Positions 43,501 to 58,500 of a DNA stretch of 64,000 bases are shown here, piece by piece. This DNA comes from Caenorhabditis remanei. Its lineage: Eukaryota > Nematoda > Chromadorea > Rhabditida > Rhabditidae. The translations under genes were made by a program, and so were the position numbers. The notes under the pieces are model-generated. The model was not told the DNA's origin. It saw only the letters and a program-made list of their open reading frames with translations, and did no database searches. Location: assembly GCF_010183535.1 (NCBI RefSeq), contig NC_071332.1, forward strand, positions 7,068,001-7,132,000. Reading direction: 5' to 3'. Numbering within the stretch: the stretch's first letter is position 1; each line of letters opens with the position of its first letter.

Positions 43501-46500
43501 GTTCTCAATGACAAGCGTCGCAGTGTTGTCGTCGAACAGCCGCGTCTTATAATTGCTCTTCGTCTGCTGCAATGCTTTTCCATTGTGCAGCCAAACTACT
43601 TGGGCGGCTGGATTAGCGTATGACTGACACGTGAACGTGGCCGTCTCTCCAGCGGTCTTCAAAACAACGTCTTGCAACTTTTTGACGAACGTTGGCATCT
43701 GGGTGACGTGCTCAGCTGCATCTGGTGCCTCGACAACAACACAAGCTCTTGTCTCAACAACTCCCAATTTGTTGCTCACTTTGCAAACGTACTGTCCATT
43801 GTGCTCATCGTGTGCTTCATAAATCTTCAGGAATGCGACACGTCCATCAAAGTAAGTTCTCAGTGTTCGACTCTCAGCAACTAGTTTTCCATCATGGTAC
43901 CATTCAATTGTTGGTGTTGGGTATCCATCAACTTCCACTTCAAGAAGTTCACGGTTTCCTTCAGTGACAGTTGCATCAGCCAATGGTCTTGTTACTACTG
44001 GTGGACGTTGAATTTCTCCTCCGAGAACTGACGGAGATCTGCTTCGACTTCTGCTTCTGCTTCTAACAGGCGTCAGTCTCGTTTTAGCCAATCCCATATC
44101 AACCACCTTGACAGTACAATGAGTAAAATCTTTTCCGAGAGTGTTGACTGCTTCACAAGTGTATTCACCAGCATCATCCATCACAACATTCATGATGTTC
44201 AATCTGGAGACTCCCTTACGATCAGTGTACTGGAGCATTCTGTTCTCGATGATCAATTTGAGTCCGTCTTTGTACCAAGTGATAGTTGGAATTGGTTTTC
44301 CAGTGACACAGCATTCGAGAACAATCTCGTTTCCTTCACAAGTCGAGCAATTGACCAATGGTTCCAAGAACTTTGGTTTAATATGATCCTTATCAACTGC
44401 CTCCTTGATTTCAACAACTGAGAAACTCTGGGCAACTCCATGGATGTTTTCAGCTTCACAAACATAGCGACCTTGATCTTCATCTCTTGCTCCAATGATG
44501 TGAAGAGTGCAGACTCCATTCTCATGTCTGACTTGTTTGTTGGTCATATCAATTGGTTGATCGTCCTTTGTCCACTTGATATTTGGATGTGGTGTTCCAG
44601 AAACAGAGCAAACCAGAGTGAGATCAGATCCTTGTGGTACTTCTCTTGGAGTTGGTAGTTGCATTCTGAATCTTGGCGCCTTTGAGCCATCGATCTTCTT
44701 GCTTCTCTTGGATAACAACTCCTCGATTCGGACGCAGCAAACTGTGTGAGCCTTTCCGATCTTATTCTTAGCGACACACTTGTATTCTCCACTATCCTCG
44801 GCATATGCATCGATGATAGTCAGCGAGTAGTTGCCACTTCCATCATCAAATTGAAGTCGGTGTCTTTGAGAGTGCTCGATTTCAGCTTCGTTACGGAACC
44901 AATTGATCTCTGGAGCTGGATTTGCCTTGATGTTGACCTCAAGCTTGAGAATGTCTGATTCAGAACATTTGACATCACTGAGCTGTCTTCCGAACGATGG
45001 AGCAAACTGTCCATCAGGGATGACTACAGTTAGCTTCGCTTCACTTTCACATTCTCCGAAGGCATTCTTTCCAACAGCTTTCCATTTTCCTTCATCTGTA
45101 GCGTCGACACTCAAAATATGAAGTTCATAACGTCCCTTATCGTGTTTTCGGAGATAGTTGCTATCATTGATACTGATGTGTTCTCCATTGTGATACCATT
45201 CAACAGTTGGCTCAGGAAGTGTTGTGTTCGTGACAACGAGAACCTTTGGCTCGCCGATCTTAGCTTCATCGTCTTGAAGTAAATGATGGAAGTTTGGTGG
45301 CATATCAATCATTTCCTCGACAACGACAACTTTCGAAGTCTTACGATCCTTCTTCTTCTCAATGACAGCTGGAGATGTTTCAGACTTCTTTTTCTTCTTA
45401 TCATCAGATTTGACAGACAATTTGGCATGAGTCATGATACTTCCCAAGTCATTCGTAGCTCTGCAAGTGTACTTTCCGGCATCCGACTCAACGATATTCT
45501 TGACAGTGAGCTCAGCAAGTCCCTCATTGTAGAATGAGTCATACTTCATAGAAGGTACTGTCAACTCCTTGTCATCCTTGTACCATTGAACCTTTGGACT
45601 TGGAACTCCATCAACATCACAAGAAAGAGTGGCAATGAGATCTCCAACGTTGGCAACAATGTCTTCGAGCTGTTTCTTGACACTTGGAGCAGCATCAGTA
45701 TCTGGAAATCACAAAGTTTTGAAAAAGATCATCTAGAAAAATGAACTCACCGAAAGCGATATTTCTCTCGAATACTCCATCCATAGTGAGTCGTCGGAAG
45801 ATGGCTCCTCTCTTGGCGAGACGTCCGATTGGAAGTAGATCATCCGACCATCTCTTGAGAGATAAGAAGTTTCTCTTTTGTCTGGCTGGAACTCCACTCT
45901 TGTCTGGTTTTGGTTGCATTTTCTGAAAATTAGAAAATGAAAATCTAGAATTTCGAAACGTTAAATTAGTATACAAATAACTGAGAAAACAACATGTTAA
46001 CAGTACCTTAACATATTCGGACAAATCATTGAACGCAGACAATAACGGACCCTAAAAACACAAAACAATGAACACAAATGATCAGACACTTAAGCCTACC
46101 GTAATCCATGGATGTCTCAATGCGTCTTGAACAGACATTCTCTTCCTCTTATCCTTAATCATCAATCGACAAATGAAATCCTTTGCCAAATCAGAGACAT
46201 CATCCCAACTTGGATCATCAAAGTCCCAATCAGCAGCCGAAACATTCGCCAGGGTGTCCTCATCGCTGTCCCCAAGGAATGGAGAAAGGCCAGAGAGAAG
46301 TACATAAGAGATGACTCCAACTGTCCACATATCCGTTGAAAGTCCAACTGGTTGGTAGTTCACAACTTCTGGTGCACAGAATTCTGGAGTTCCGAAGAGA
46401 AGTTTCACACTCTTCTTTGGATCGAGTTTGCGTGCAAGTCCAAAGTCAATGATTTTGAGATCAGTAGAGTTCTTGGCTTTGAGTAGAATATTCTCTGGTT

Positions 46501-49500
46501 TCAAGTCCAAATGAACTATTTGATTCTTATGCATATGAGATACTCCCAAGAGAATCTGATGCATGTAATCTCTCACTTCTTCTTCACTCATCAATGAATC
46601 ATCTTCCAAGATTTTCTCGAAAAGTTCACCTCCGGAAACGAATTCCTCGATGAGCCACATCTCATTTCCCATATCGAATGCTTCATGGAGATTCAAAAGT
46701 TTCTCATGATGAAGTTGATTCATCATTGAAATCTCATGGATGACATTTTCTTTCTTCACTCCTGGTCTGACCTGAACCATTTTAGCAGCCCATGTCTTTC
46801 CAGTCGCCTTCTCAGTTGCTCGGTATACTGTACCATACGCTCCTTTTCCAAGTTCTTCATGAATAATATATTTAGCTTGAAGATCATTCGGAAGTCTGTG
46901 AATATCAATTGTCTTATATTCAGATGGTCCAGTTTCCTTTGCAACTTTCTCGTAGTCCACAGATTCTTGCTCTTTTACCTTCACCTCCTTCTTCTTTGGT
47001 TCCTCAACAACTCTGCTGTTATCCTTGACGAATACAACTTCAGATTCCTCTGATGGCTCGGAGAGCCCAAAGGTGTTATCAGCACGTACACGGAAAGTGT
47101 AACTTTCTCCAGGTACCAAGTTGAAGAGAGTGATGAACGCTTGTTTAGTCACTTCAGCCTTCGTCCACGTTTTGCTCTTTTCCTGCAATAAAAATATTCA
47201 TGGTTTAGTTGCTCGTGGAGTTGCTCGTGGATACGGACGAATGAAGCCAGCATTTGTTTCACAAATACACTAGCCAAATGATGTTCTTCTCTTCCCAAAA
47301 TCCTCTATTTGTTAACTCACCGTGCACATCTCCACAGTATAATTTCTGACTGGTGATCCTCCATCATTAGTCGGTGCCGCCCATCTCAGTCTGACCGAGT
47401 CTAAATTCTGATCTTCCACAGCTGGTTTTCCAGGTGGTGCCGGACGATCGGTGACCTGCAACTCACTAGTTTTTTCTGTGTTCTTATCTTTTTCTTTCTT
47501 TTTTTGTTACTCCTTTCTCGTTTTCCTCATCATCTCACAATACCAACAAATGAAGTTTGCGAAGAAATTCGCACATCGATGAAAAAGAGGAAGGGTGCCA
47601 AGATGGCTGAGAGAGAGAGAATAAAGAAATAAAGTGAGAGAGGGGGGTGGAGCTGGTTTTTTGGGCCGCTCTCTCCAATTTGCACAAAGTATTCCGAATT
47701 GGCTTACTTCCAATCGCCCCCATCGAATTTACTCCGTCCCTTTTTCTCTTCTTGAGACGATAACAAACTTTCTTCTTTTTTCTTTTTTCCCCATTCCCAT
47801 TTTCATTTTTTCCAGACTCTTCTTCATCCACTTCTAGATTCAGTCATCACTTCGACTACATCTTTATTCTATTCTACAATACACGTAACACCTGATCAAT
47901 GGTGATTCCGACGGTAGGTCATATAACTCTTTCGAAAAGCGATAAAAGTGGAAGAGTCAACACAAAACAAGAGTGATTACTGGTGATTACTATTACTACT
48001 ATGAGTTTTGTGTCAACATGATTTCTCTCTGAATGATTTCTCCCTGATCCAAACGATTGGAAAGGTTTTTTTGGAGCAAGTGAGGGAAGATACCATGTGA
48101 CAAGGTGGATAGGGAAATTGGATCAAGACGAGTAGAAATTTGATAGAAATTTGACTAGAAAATATGTATCAATATAAAAGAAAAACTGTCCAGTTCCGTT
48201 TTAAAACTGTCTCTACAATAACTTAAAGTTAGAAATCGCAAGAGCAATATGTAGGTTTATTGTCTAAAATTAGAAGTTTAAGTTATTTTTCATCTCATCT
48301 AACTGAAAACCAAAATTTCAAAACCAAAATCAAGGGAAATAATTGAAAATATGAAACTCATCTCCATCAATTTTGCAGGGTAACAACACAATGGTGGGAG
48401 CCGGCGGGGAGTGGTAAGTTGTTATATTTTCAAATATTTCGGAATGCTCAATGTAATGAATGATGATTGAGAAAATGCTCGCAAAAGTGCATAATAAGTG
48501 GTGGTTGTATGCCGGATCGCATTTCATTCTCATCCATTCTTCCCTTATTTTATGTCTCGAAACCTTGAACTGAGCTGATTCTAACTCACTGAATGAACTA
48601 AATGAACTGAATCTAACTGCCTAACCATCAGTATTCTATGAAGAACTGGTAAGTCATCACTCACTTTTTACTTAAGTTTTCATTTAAAAAACAACGAAAT
48701 CTCACCTGAATACCGATAGCATACTTGTCCTCTCCACACCGATTCTTGATCTTCAACGCGAACTCTCCTTGATCTTGAGAATCGATTCCATTGATAGTGA
48801 GAACAGTGTTGAGAGCAGTCTTTTCGATCTGTCGAACCATTTCGTATAGAATATGAGGAGAAAAAATATGAGTATAATTTCGCATTATGCTAACAAAAGG
48901 GCTATGTCTCATTTAGCTTGCCCAAAGATAATAAGAACGAGACAGACGTCTTTTTCTCTTCTCTCACTTCATTAACATCGACCCCTTTCTCCGGATGCGC
49001 CATCAAATTAAACTAACTCTCTTTTTGCTTTTCTTCTCTTTTTACCCATAGCTATTTTTTTCAGTTTTGTATCATCCTAAGGAATCAGACTTCGGTACCT
49101 AGATTACAGTACCTGTCTTCCTTTCGAAAACAAAATCGCATTCCGGATTCTCGAATGTTCAATTGCTCACTTGTTCCATTTTGTGGTTTTTCCTTTTTTT
49201 GCGGATCATAAAATGCCAAAATACGCGGTGTCCATAAAATATTCTATATCCAGGCAATGGAGGACGTCTACGAAAATCAAGCGGCAGGTGCATAAATTGC
49301 CACTAGAAGCTCCCTCTTTACCACTTGAAAATCTCTAGACCAGGGGGTTAAGGGGGTCCAAACAGAAATTTATATTTTTTTGATGGAAAAAATATAGGAA
49401 CTTTCGTCAGTTCCGTTTTTCAAAAAAACCTTTTAACTTCTTGGTCTAGAAATTGTGGTGATTGAAAAAAACAACGTGGAGGGGATTTTTGACTGATCAC

Positions 49501-52500
49501 TAATTGCAAACAGAAAAGAAATTTGGAATTCAGAAAAACAGGTGAAAACGGGGAACCTTTTTTAGTTTTACGTCAAAGGAAATCTTTGAAAATTCGAGTT
49601 CTAAATTGATACCGTAATCTAGACATTTGAAAATGCTTATGACAATTCCTCCAGAAACAAAAACATTCGATAGAGTTTCTATGGTTTTCAGTTATTTTAG
49701 CCAAAAATTAATCTAATTTACTGTAAATTTTTTAGAGTTTGTCTGGGTCTCATGGCTTTTCCAATTTCTTGTACTTCACAAACTCAGACCTTGTTTTTCA
49801 AAATAGATAAGGATTCAGCACATGAAAATATTCGAAAATTCAGAAATCTCTGCTTTTCGGGACTCATTCCAGTTTTCTGGATCTTCCCCCAACAGGTTGT
49901 GACTAGAAAAAAACCTAGATTTGCCCAGAGAACCATTTAAAAACACTCAGAATTACATCCAGTACCGCTCGAAAGATTATCAACTGTGGCTGTTTTTATT
50001 GGAAAATAACCAACTTTGCCAATATATTTTGGTGTCACCTGATTGTCCGACAAACGTTATTTTGTATGGGTTGGACAGAGCAGAAATAGCACATCATTTT
50101 TGTAGTTGTCCATTTTTTTTGGGTCAAAGTTGATAACCTTTGGAGCAGTACTGTATTATAACTGTTTGACCTTGTCTAGGAAATTATTCAGTCTCTGCAC
50201 AGTTAACTCTTCTGACTTGTTTCCTACTAGCATATAAAAGTACAGGGTGCGGCAGAATTACCCGCACAAAAGTTTGGCGCCATAAAGCAAGGCGATTGAC
50301 GCAATTCTGGCGCGCGTATTATTTAAATTTTTGTTAATTATTTCATTTTTTATCATTGTGCCAAATTTCAGATTGATCGGTTTTGTTTTAGGTAAATAGC
50401 ACCGCCGAGTCCACATCGCTCTTCTATTTTGAACCTTTTCAAAGCAGGAGTCCCTCCGGTTGACATCATTAAACGGCTCGGAGTCCCAAGTAGAACCGTC
50501 TATGATTCGATTTCTCGTTTCAAAAAGCTTGGCACGTTTTTGGATAGATGTGGGAGAGGCAGAAAACCAACAGTCGTGACTCCAGATCGGATTAAAGCTG
50601 TGAAAGAGAGAATCAGAAGAAATCCACATCGGAGCATCAGAAAAATGGCGAAAGGTATGAAAATTAGTTCACGTTCGATGGGAAGGATTGTCAAAGACAA
50701 GCTGAAACTTACCTGCTACCGTGTAAGAAAAGCAGCCATTCTCTCGGAAGCTACAACGAAGAAACGGCTCGAAAGATCAAAAAAGCTCCTTCAGCGCACG
50801 CGCAATGGTGAACACTTGGTGACAGTGTTCTCCGACGAGAAGCTGTTCACGGTACAGGCCGAATTCAATCCTCAAAATCATCGAGTACTAGCTGAGACAT
50901 CTGAGGAAGCTTTTGCCAACGGAAGGACAATTCATCAAGCCTCTCACCCCGCTAGTGTGATGGTTTTTAGAGCAGTGTGTGCTGATGGCAAGTCACCATT
51001 GCTTTTTGTCGATCAGGGAGTCAAAATCAATAAAGAAGTCTACATTTCGCAGATTTTGGAAAAGACACTTCTTCCCTGGGCCCAGAAGCACTTCAATGGA
51101 CGTCGCTGGGTGTTCCAACAAGACGGCGCACCAGCACACACTGCCAAGTTGTCGCAACAGTGGTGCGAAACCCATTTGCCTGCGTTCATCCCGAAGGACG
51201 AATGGCCACCGTCCTCGCCAGACCTCAATCCTTTGGACTACTCCATCTGGGGGGTTTTACAAAACAAGGTCAACGCTAAACCCCACTCAAGTATCGAGGC
51301 GCTGAAGAAGACCCTGGTCAAGGAATGGGACGCTTTGTCTCCGGAGTACCTGCGTGCAACCATCGATGCCTACCCTAGACGTCTTCGTGCTGTCATCGAA
51401 AAGAGAGGAGGTCGGATGGAACAAGATTAGCTGATAATTGTTGATATGGTCATGAATAAACTTTTTGTTGATTCCCATGGTTTTCTGACTTTTACTTTTT
51501 TAGATATAGCACATATAGCTTGTGCGGGTAATTCTGCCGCACCCTGTATATTTTGATTGAATTGAATCTAGATTGAGTCTCCTCACCTTCATTTTTCTCG
51601 ACTCTTCAATCACTTTTCCGTTATTGTCGATCCAGATCACTTCGGGTTGTGGACGACCTGAAATAATAAATGATCAAATTTACATATTCCATAGATCCAT
51701 CCCCAATGTCTCTTCTAATTTTCAAAAATACATATTCCCCAAATCCCATCTGTATCCATGGCATTCTCCGTCTTCTTCTTTTCTCTTTTTGTCAAATCCT
51801 TTTCATTCATTCATTCCCTTTAATTTAATGGACCCTATCCTCATCCGTCTCATTCTTCTTTTTGTTCTACAATGATTTTCCAGGGTTAAAACAGAATATT
51901 GATTAATTTGTATCAAGAAAAGGATATGCATTCATCAAGGTGAGCTCTAGAAAGTTTCTCTCAATTACAAGGTAACGACAAAAACCAAACAGGTGAAATA
52001 GTGTGATTAGAAATGAGCTGTACCTCTCTTTCTCTTATTCTTCTTCTCTCAAAAAGTCTCTATCCAAAAAATTCGAAATATATCCGATGAGGTAAGCGCT
52101 TCTCTCCTAAAAAGTTCACTTGCCCTCCCAATATTTCTCCAAAATAACCAAAAAGATAATCTAGTTGGAAGCGCGTGCGCCAAGCGTCCCCACGTCCATA
52201 AGCGGGACGAAAATTCTGATTTTTAAATCTCTAAAACATCTTTCCATCATCCTTGGGACTTTGCCCCGGGACCCCATCTTTTTCAAAATCTTCTTCTTTT
52301 CCTTCTAAGAAAAGAAAAACGGGAGAAGAGAAGGCGTGGCCTTCTTCTTCTTTTTTGCTTCTTCTTCTTCTTCCTTCTCGGTCGCACTGGTGGCGGTGGA
52401 TGGTGGTGAGAAGAAAGACACGTCTTCTCCTACGTCTTCTTCTTCTTTCCTCCTTCCTCTCTCTCCGTTTGCCCGGGAGCCATTCGTTTCCAACACCACC

Positions 52501-55500
52501 CAACCTCATCCGGATCCTCCGACATATTTACACGCACATCGAACTCATTTATTCATCCATCACCTGACTCTGAAGAAGTCAAAGACGAGGAAAAACATTG
52601 CTAGAGACTACTTTCTTGACAAGTTGGTGTTGATTGATGACCGACGTCGTCTCCGGATGACTACTACAACCACTACATAGCATTCATATTCTCTTCTACT
52701 ACTGTAAAACAAATCAGATCCCTGAACGCCGAGGTTTCCTATCTAGGAACCATTAAATCTGTCAAAAATGCCGACAATGTAAGTCTATGAATCTTTGAGT
52801 ACATTCACCAAGTCGCGGCGCTTCATTCCTCCAACTTCTTTTTTGTTTTTTCGTCATCTTCAGGTCCTACTCGCTCATCCTTTATTCTTTTTGTCTCTCT
52901 ATTTTCTTCCGTTTTTCACACACCAATTATCGCTTCTGTCAAATGCATTTACCACCATTTACTAGCACAACACAACTCGTCTTCCATCTGTTCAACTCGA
53001 CTTTCAGCCTTTTTTTGTCTCTCCTACTCTAGCTTTTCTTTAAATATTTTTTTTTGCTTCTTGAACAATGTAACTCAGATTAAGCCAACTTGTTTTCCTT
53101 CCTATCTGTTTCTTTTCTCTTGTCTTGACTTGAAAACTCCGTTCCAAAAAAACAGAAAATTGTGCTCCATGAGCCCAGAAAAAACTAACATAATCCATAA
53201 TTGGGGGACGTAGCAAAGAAGTATTTTAGTTTTAGAATTATTATTATTTGTATTATGAAGAAGGGGAAGACTCATATTGAAGAAGAAGGAGAAGGAAAGA
53301 AGAAGGAAAATGATGCGAATAAGAAGATGACGCCTTCTTTTTTCTTCATCATCTGTCTATTTTCTGAATTGGTGGGAATCGGAGGGTGGGACCCCGAAAA
53401 TAGATAAGAAAGTATCGGATGTCCGCCAATTCAATCCCTGACCTCATTTCCGTCATTCAACAAAAATTCACTCGTCATCTGAAAGTTTGATTTAGTGTGG
53501 AGACAGGTGTCACTTATCAAATTTTCGTTTTTGAAAGACATCAATCATATTATAATCTAATTTCCCGACTGAAAGACATCAGAATTCACCTTGATATTCT
53601 GCTCACGGAATGAATTTTTAATGTTAGTGCACTTTTCAGAATTCAAGAATCTTGAGAGGTCCTGTTATCCATCGTTTTCCACCTATTCTATACTAAAATT
53701 CGAAATAAAGAACACAAATTTCCGTTCCAAAACAAGAGGTCATTTTCCACACACCATCATCATAAAGGCGGTCTCAATCAAAGAAATGAATGAAGTCATC
53801 TCCTCTTCTCTTCCCATTTTTGCTTCAACCAATTCTGTGTCATCTTACGACTTCTGCCTCGTCAGTGTAATCACTCCTTTTTGAGCAAATGGACCTAATC
53901 CCGGAAGAACCCCATGCCTTCTGCTCCTTACGACATCAGCGTGAGACCGCGCATCGTTTTATGGGGTGACAACCTTTTCCAGAGCGAATTTTCTAAGGAT
54001 GGGAAGAAAAGGAGAGAAGAGAGCAACAATAGTGAAAATTTATGCAAATTTCTAGCACATCTGTTGAAAATTTCAAATTTTTTGACACTTGGCGGGCAAC
54101 AGGTCCATAAGAAAAAAGAAAAAAAAAAGCTTATTTCTTTTTTTTCTTGGAAGTCACCAAAGTGGTCAAGCACTTTTCGACAAGACCATCTTGTTCACAT
54201 TCTTTTTTTTTGTCAATTTCCAGTTTGAAAAAAACAAAAAAGTTTTCTAGCTACCGTAATCCCAACTCTTCATCTTATCATTCTCAGATCTATGTGACAC
54301 GCAATCGAGGTAGGTACCTTTTCTCATATTCTACCCCAACATCAAGATTGCCTGAGAGCTAGAAAACCAGAGGGCGGTGCTCTCGACTTCTTTTTCTTTT
54401 CTAAAACTTCCTGATCACATCATTTAAGTGTATCTGGAAGAGAGGATTTTAGCAGAAATTGCAATTTTAATAGTTATTTTATAGGAGACATTTAGTACAT
54501 TTTATTTTTTCTCAAGTGTTCTTATTGGAACTAGGAATATGATACTATGCACACAATTTATAGAAAGATCCCCGCCAAATCTCATTTATATTGGAACCAA
54601 TTTTTGCTGAATATGAAATTGTTTAGATGATATATTTTTGAAACTTGAAACAACTGGAATCTTTTAGTTTTTGAACTGGAATTCCAGGTTCTAGATTTTT
54701 TTTTGAAATCCCAACGAATACTGTAGAATTAGTTTGAATAAATCTGGAAAACGTTTCAAAACTTCTTCTTCAGTATCTGGAATTTACAGCTTGAAGCAAG
54801 TTTCACTAAACTGTGAATCTTGAACTTTGAAACCAAAATTCGGAAAAATTACAGAAATATTTCACAGTACTCGAAAGTTCTAGAATTCACCCTGATTATT
54901 ATCCGTATATAACTCTCGAAGTCTTCTCTCTAACTTCTATCTCACCGTATCCTTATTACCAGTTCCACTCTGAATGATACGTGCATCTCGTACCACTTCT
55001 TTCAACCATCACCATCCACACCATCATCACCAACAATCAAGTATCGGAGTATACGATGAAGATGAGTAAGTGAATAAGAAAAAAGAGAAAAAAAGAGTTA
55101 GAGTTCTCTAGACTGTGTTACCCCCAAGGGACATTTACTCCCATTACATTATTCTGTTCGGGAAAAAGGATAGAGATAGAGATAGAAAAAATATTCCTAT
55201 CCTTCATTGCTTGCCTCCCAGATTCCTCTGATTCTTCCCCTCTGTGTTTGGATGTTCCGTTTTCTAACCTTCTCCATAGATCTTTGACCTATAGTTTATG
55301 TACCAGACGTCTCTAGGATTGTAACATTTTGGTGCGCGACGGATAGTCTATCTCTTCATTTTTTCCTTTGGCTACCTATTTCTCAGCGAATGGGAATAGC
55401 AGAAGCAAGAAGAAGAAGCAACTCTAACCGCGAGAGAAGAAGGACAACAGCATAGCAAATAGGAGGAAGACAGTACGCAATGAGAGAGGAGTACTCTGCA

Positions 55501-58500
55501 CTCTCTCTCATCTTTCCGAGACTTTCTGACTTACGAGAGCCCCTATTTCCGCCCATCCGGATGGGAAAAAGCGAAGCAAATCTTATCTTCACTTGGCACT
55601 TTAGATGTTTTCGTGTCTGTTAATGTAACATGGAGCCTAGATTTCAAATGAATAATTCTAAGATCAGATATATGCATTAGTGATGGAAGAAAAAGTCCAA
55701 TTGGATTGAATCTTACTTTTTTCCTTCAAATTTCCTGTGATCTGATTCTGATATAAGATTTCAGAGTAACTGTAGTCAGACAATATTGATATAAAATATA
55801 AAATATGTATCACTTGTTCTCTTTTTTTCTTATCTAAATTTAACCTTTACATTGTTTGCTCATTGGCTATCTATTCCTTGCACACAAATCTTTGCAACTT
55901 TCTCCGAATTTTGATTCTGACCCCAATCTCTACTCGGAAGTGGAAGGAGTCTCTTGATGTTTCTTATTTCCTAAAGCTTGTTAGCAACAATTGGCAACCG
56001 TTCATCCGTATGAATTGTTTCTTTTTTCTTTGGGGGCGACCCAGACGTCTTCTGACTACATAGCTCCCGGTTAGCCTGATTCGAATTCACTATTTTCAAA
56101 ATTATGAAGAAATCCACTGAATGGATTCTATTTTTTCTGTGTGAGTTCTATAATCTAGAATCAAAATCAAAAAATCCAGGAAAAATCTCACAAGGGAATT
56201 GACTTTCCGTACCCGTTCAGAATTTTTTATAAACTTGCACACTGATAGTTTCGAGTCTGCTCTGAACAATGATGATAGTCAAAAAGTGCAAAACTCCCGA
56301 AAAAGTGGATTTTTTTGCTCCGAAAGTTTGCTCATTTTTCATCATAGAAAACGCGAGTGCCACTTTGGGAGGACTATCGGGTTTGTGAAGGCAACTAGCT
56401 GCCCTCTCGGTCAGCGGTTGAATGGCCACGTGGCAGAGTGGGGGACTGGTAGGAGGAAGGTCTGGGGATCGACCCCTTCCCCTTTTTCTTTTTTTTTTGC
56501 TTTTTGAAAACCGACTGTGGAAAGTTAATTACAGCTTTTTCGACCTATTCTATGAAGTTTTTATTCCGTTTTGAACTATTTTCTACATTATCTGAACATT
56601 TGGAACAAAAATTTTTTTGAGAAAATTTTGTGTTCTCATGATCATTCGTTCATGGTGGGCACTCCTCTTTGCCAATTCTTTAATGAATCATGGTTTTAAG
56701 TAGGTATGCCGGATTCTTGCTGTACAGGGCCTTATTCATTCTAAATAAATATCTGGTTCGAGAGTAGATGAGAAAATTTGGTTGACAAGCTTTCAAAAAT
56801 GAGCGGGTATCACACGAGGAGATGAACGAATAATCATGAGAACACAAAATTTTCTCAAAAAAATTTTTGTTCCAAATGTTCAGATAATGTAGAAAATAGT
56901 TCAAAACGGAATAAAAACTTCATAGAATAGGTCGAAAAAGCTGTAATTAACTTTCCACAGTCGGTTTTCAAAAAGCAAAAAAAAAAAGAAAAAGGGGAAG
57001 GGGTCGATCCCCAGACCTTCCTCCTACCAGTCCCCCACTCTGCCACGTGGCCATTCAACCGCTGACCGAGAGGGCAGCTAGTTGCCTTCACAAACCCGAT
57101 AGTCCTCCCAAAGTGGCACTCGCGTTTTCTATGATGAAAAATGAGCAAACTTTCGGAGCAAAAAAATCCACTTTTTCGGGAGTTTTGCACTTTTTGACTA
57201 TCATCATTGTTCAGAGCAGACTCGAAACTATCAGTGTGCAAGTTTATAGAAAATTCTGAACGGGTACGGAAAGTCAATTCCCTTGTCAGTAGATAATCAT
57301 CTAACTTGCAAGCAAAAAGACCGAAAGAGCCCCCTCATTTTGTTGTATGCTTAAATGATTATGTTGGCAGAGTTCAACTCAAGCTCTCTCCCCCCGTGTT
57401 GTGTTTTTTCTCGTTTTCTTCTATCATCGTTACTGTCTCAAAGGGAGCAAAGATCGTAGTGAGAACTTTTTTACTCAAGAAAATCGTTACTCTCTTTTTT
57501 GTTCTCTTTTACTAAATTTCTAGACCCTAAAAGGCTCGGACTCAAGTGGGTACTCACATTGGGTCAAATGATTCTTTTATTCTCTTCTCCAGAGACTACC
57601 AATAATTTGAATTTTCCTCAAATTTCACCACCACCACGCTGTTTTCTTTTTCCTTTGTTCGCAGTTCTCTTTTTTTCGATCTCTGCTAGTGAGAAATGCG
57701 AAATATCTGGAATCGGTCTACTGGAAGCAAATTTATAATCGAGTAGGGGTGGGGACCCCTGGAGATGGAGACATTGGGGTAGAAGAGGTGCTAAACGGGT
57801 CCATATGCGAAGAAGCAAAACAAAAAAATAAGCGAGATCGTGGGGCGAAATAGAAAAGTTTGACTTTTCAATTATTCTTCTGGTGTTCGCTTTTTTCTGC
57901 GGACCGGTGTCAGAGGCAAAAATGAAAATGGCACAGGCGAGGTAGGTACGAGTTGTTTTCAACTCTTTTTTGCTGTTTTTTCCATAATCCGGAAAGGGAA
58001 ATAAAAAAAATCGAGTAGGTGCTGGTAGCAAAGTAGATTCATGTGTTTTAGTGGGTTATTGTATATTTTGAAATGAACTTTTGAAAGATTAAAGTCAGGA
58101 TTCCAGATTGTATTGCCTGTGATGATCTAGTATACGGTAACTATTTGGATCATTCTAGAAACTTTGGTTCTAACTTATTCGAAAGCTCTAGATCTTTTCC
58201 ATCTGATTACTGTAATTCATTGTACTTGATCAGTGTGTCAAATCGGTCAAATCTCTGTTGAGTCTAGTAGCGTCATACTCTTGTCACTCTCTACATTCCT
58301 CACAATTGTCTTCTTCTCAAGCAAACAATACCTATCATTTTCACAATGTAAACCTACAAGTGTACCTATGCCCCCACTAACCGTCCAGATCATCCCCATA
58401 TCACATATTTGTCTTTCGCTCCTATACAATCTTACGTGCGGACAGAAGTTTATCATACAAGAAGTACACTTTGCCTTGACAATTCTTTCTAGCGTTCTGC

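Noticed and set aside
48386..48415. Short + strand ATG exon-like sequence (MVGAGGE then GTAAGT) that is phase-compatible with exp-2 exon 2
   Set aside because: More than 11 kb upstream and only seven codons; phase agreement has a one-in-three chance.
52253..52680. Several 90-114 codon ORFs on both strands
   Set aside because: CTT/GAA-rich low-complexity DNA gives Ser/Phe or Arg/Glu runs only.
53601..53609. Possible micro-exon (AATATCAAG) of ttn-1 on the minus strand
   Set aside because: The flanking ttn-1 exons at 62253 and 51657 already join in phase within one Ig domain, so no extra exon is needed.
53591..53884. 97-codon + strand ORF in the ttn-1 intron
   Set aside because: TTG start, no conserved pattern and no splice signals in phase.
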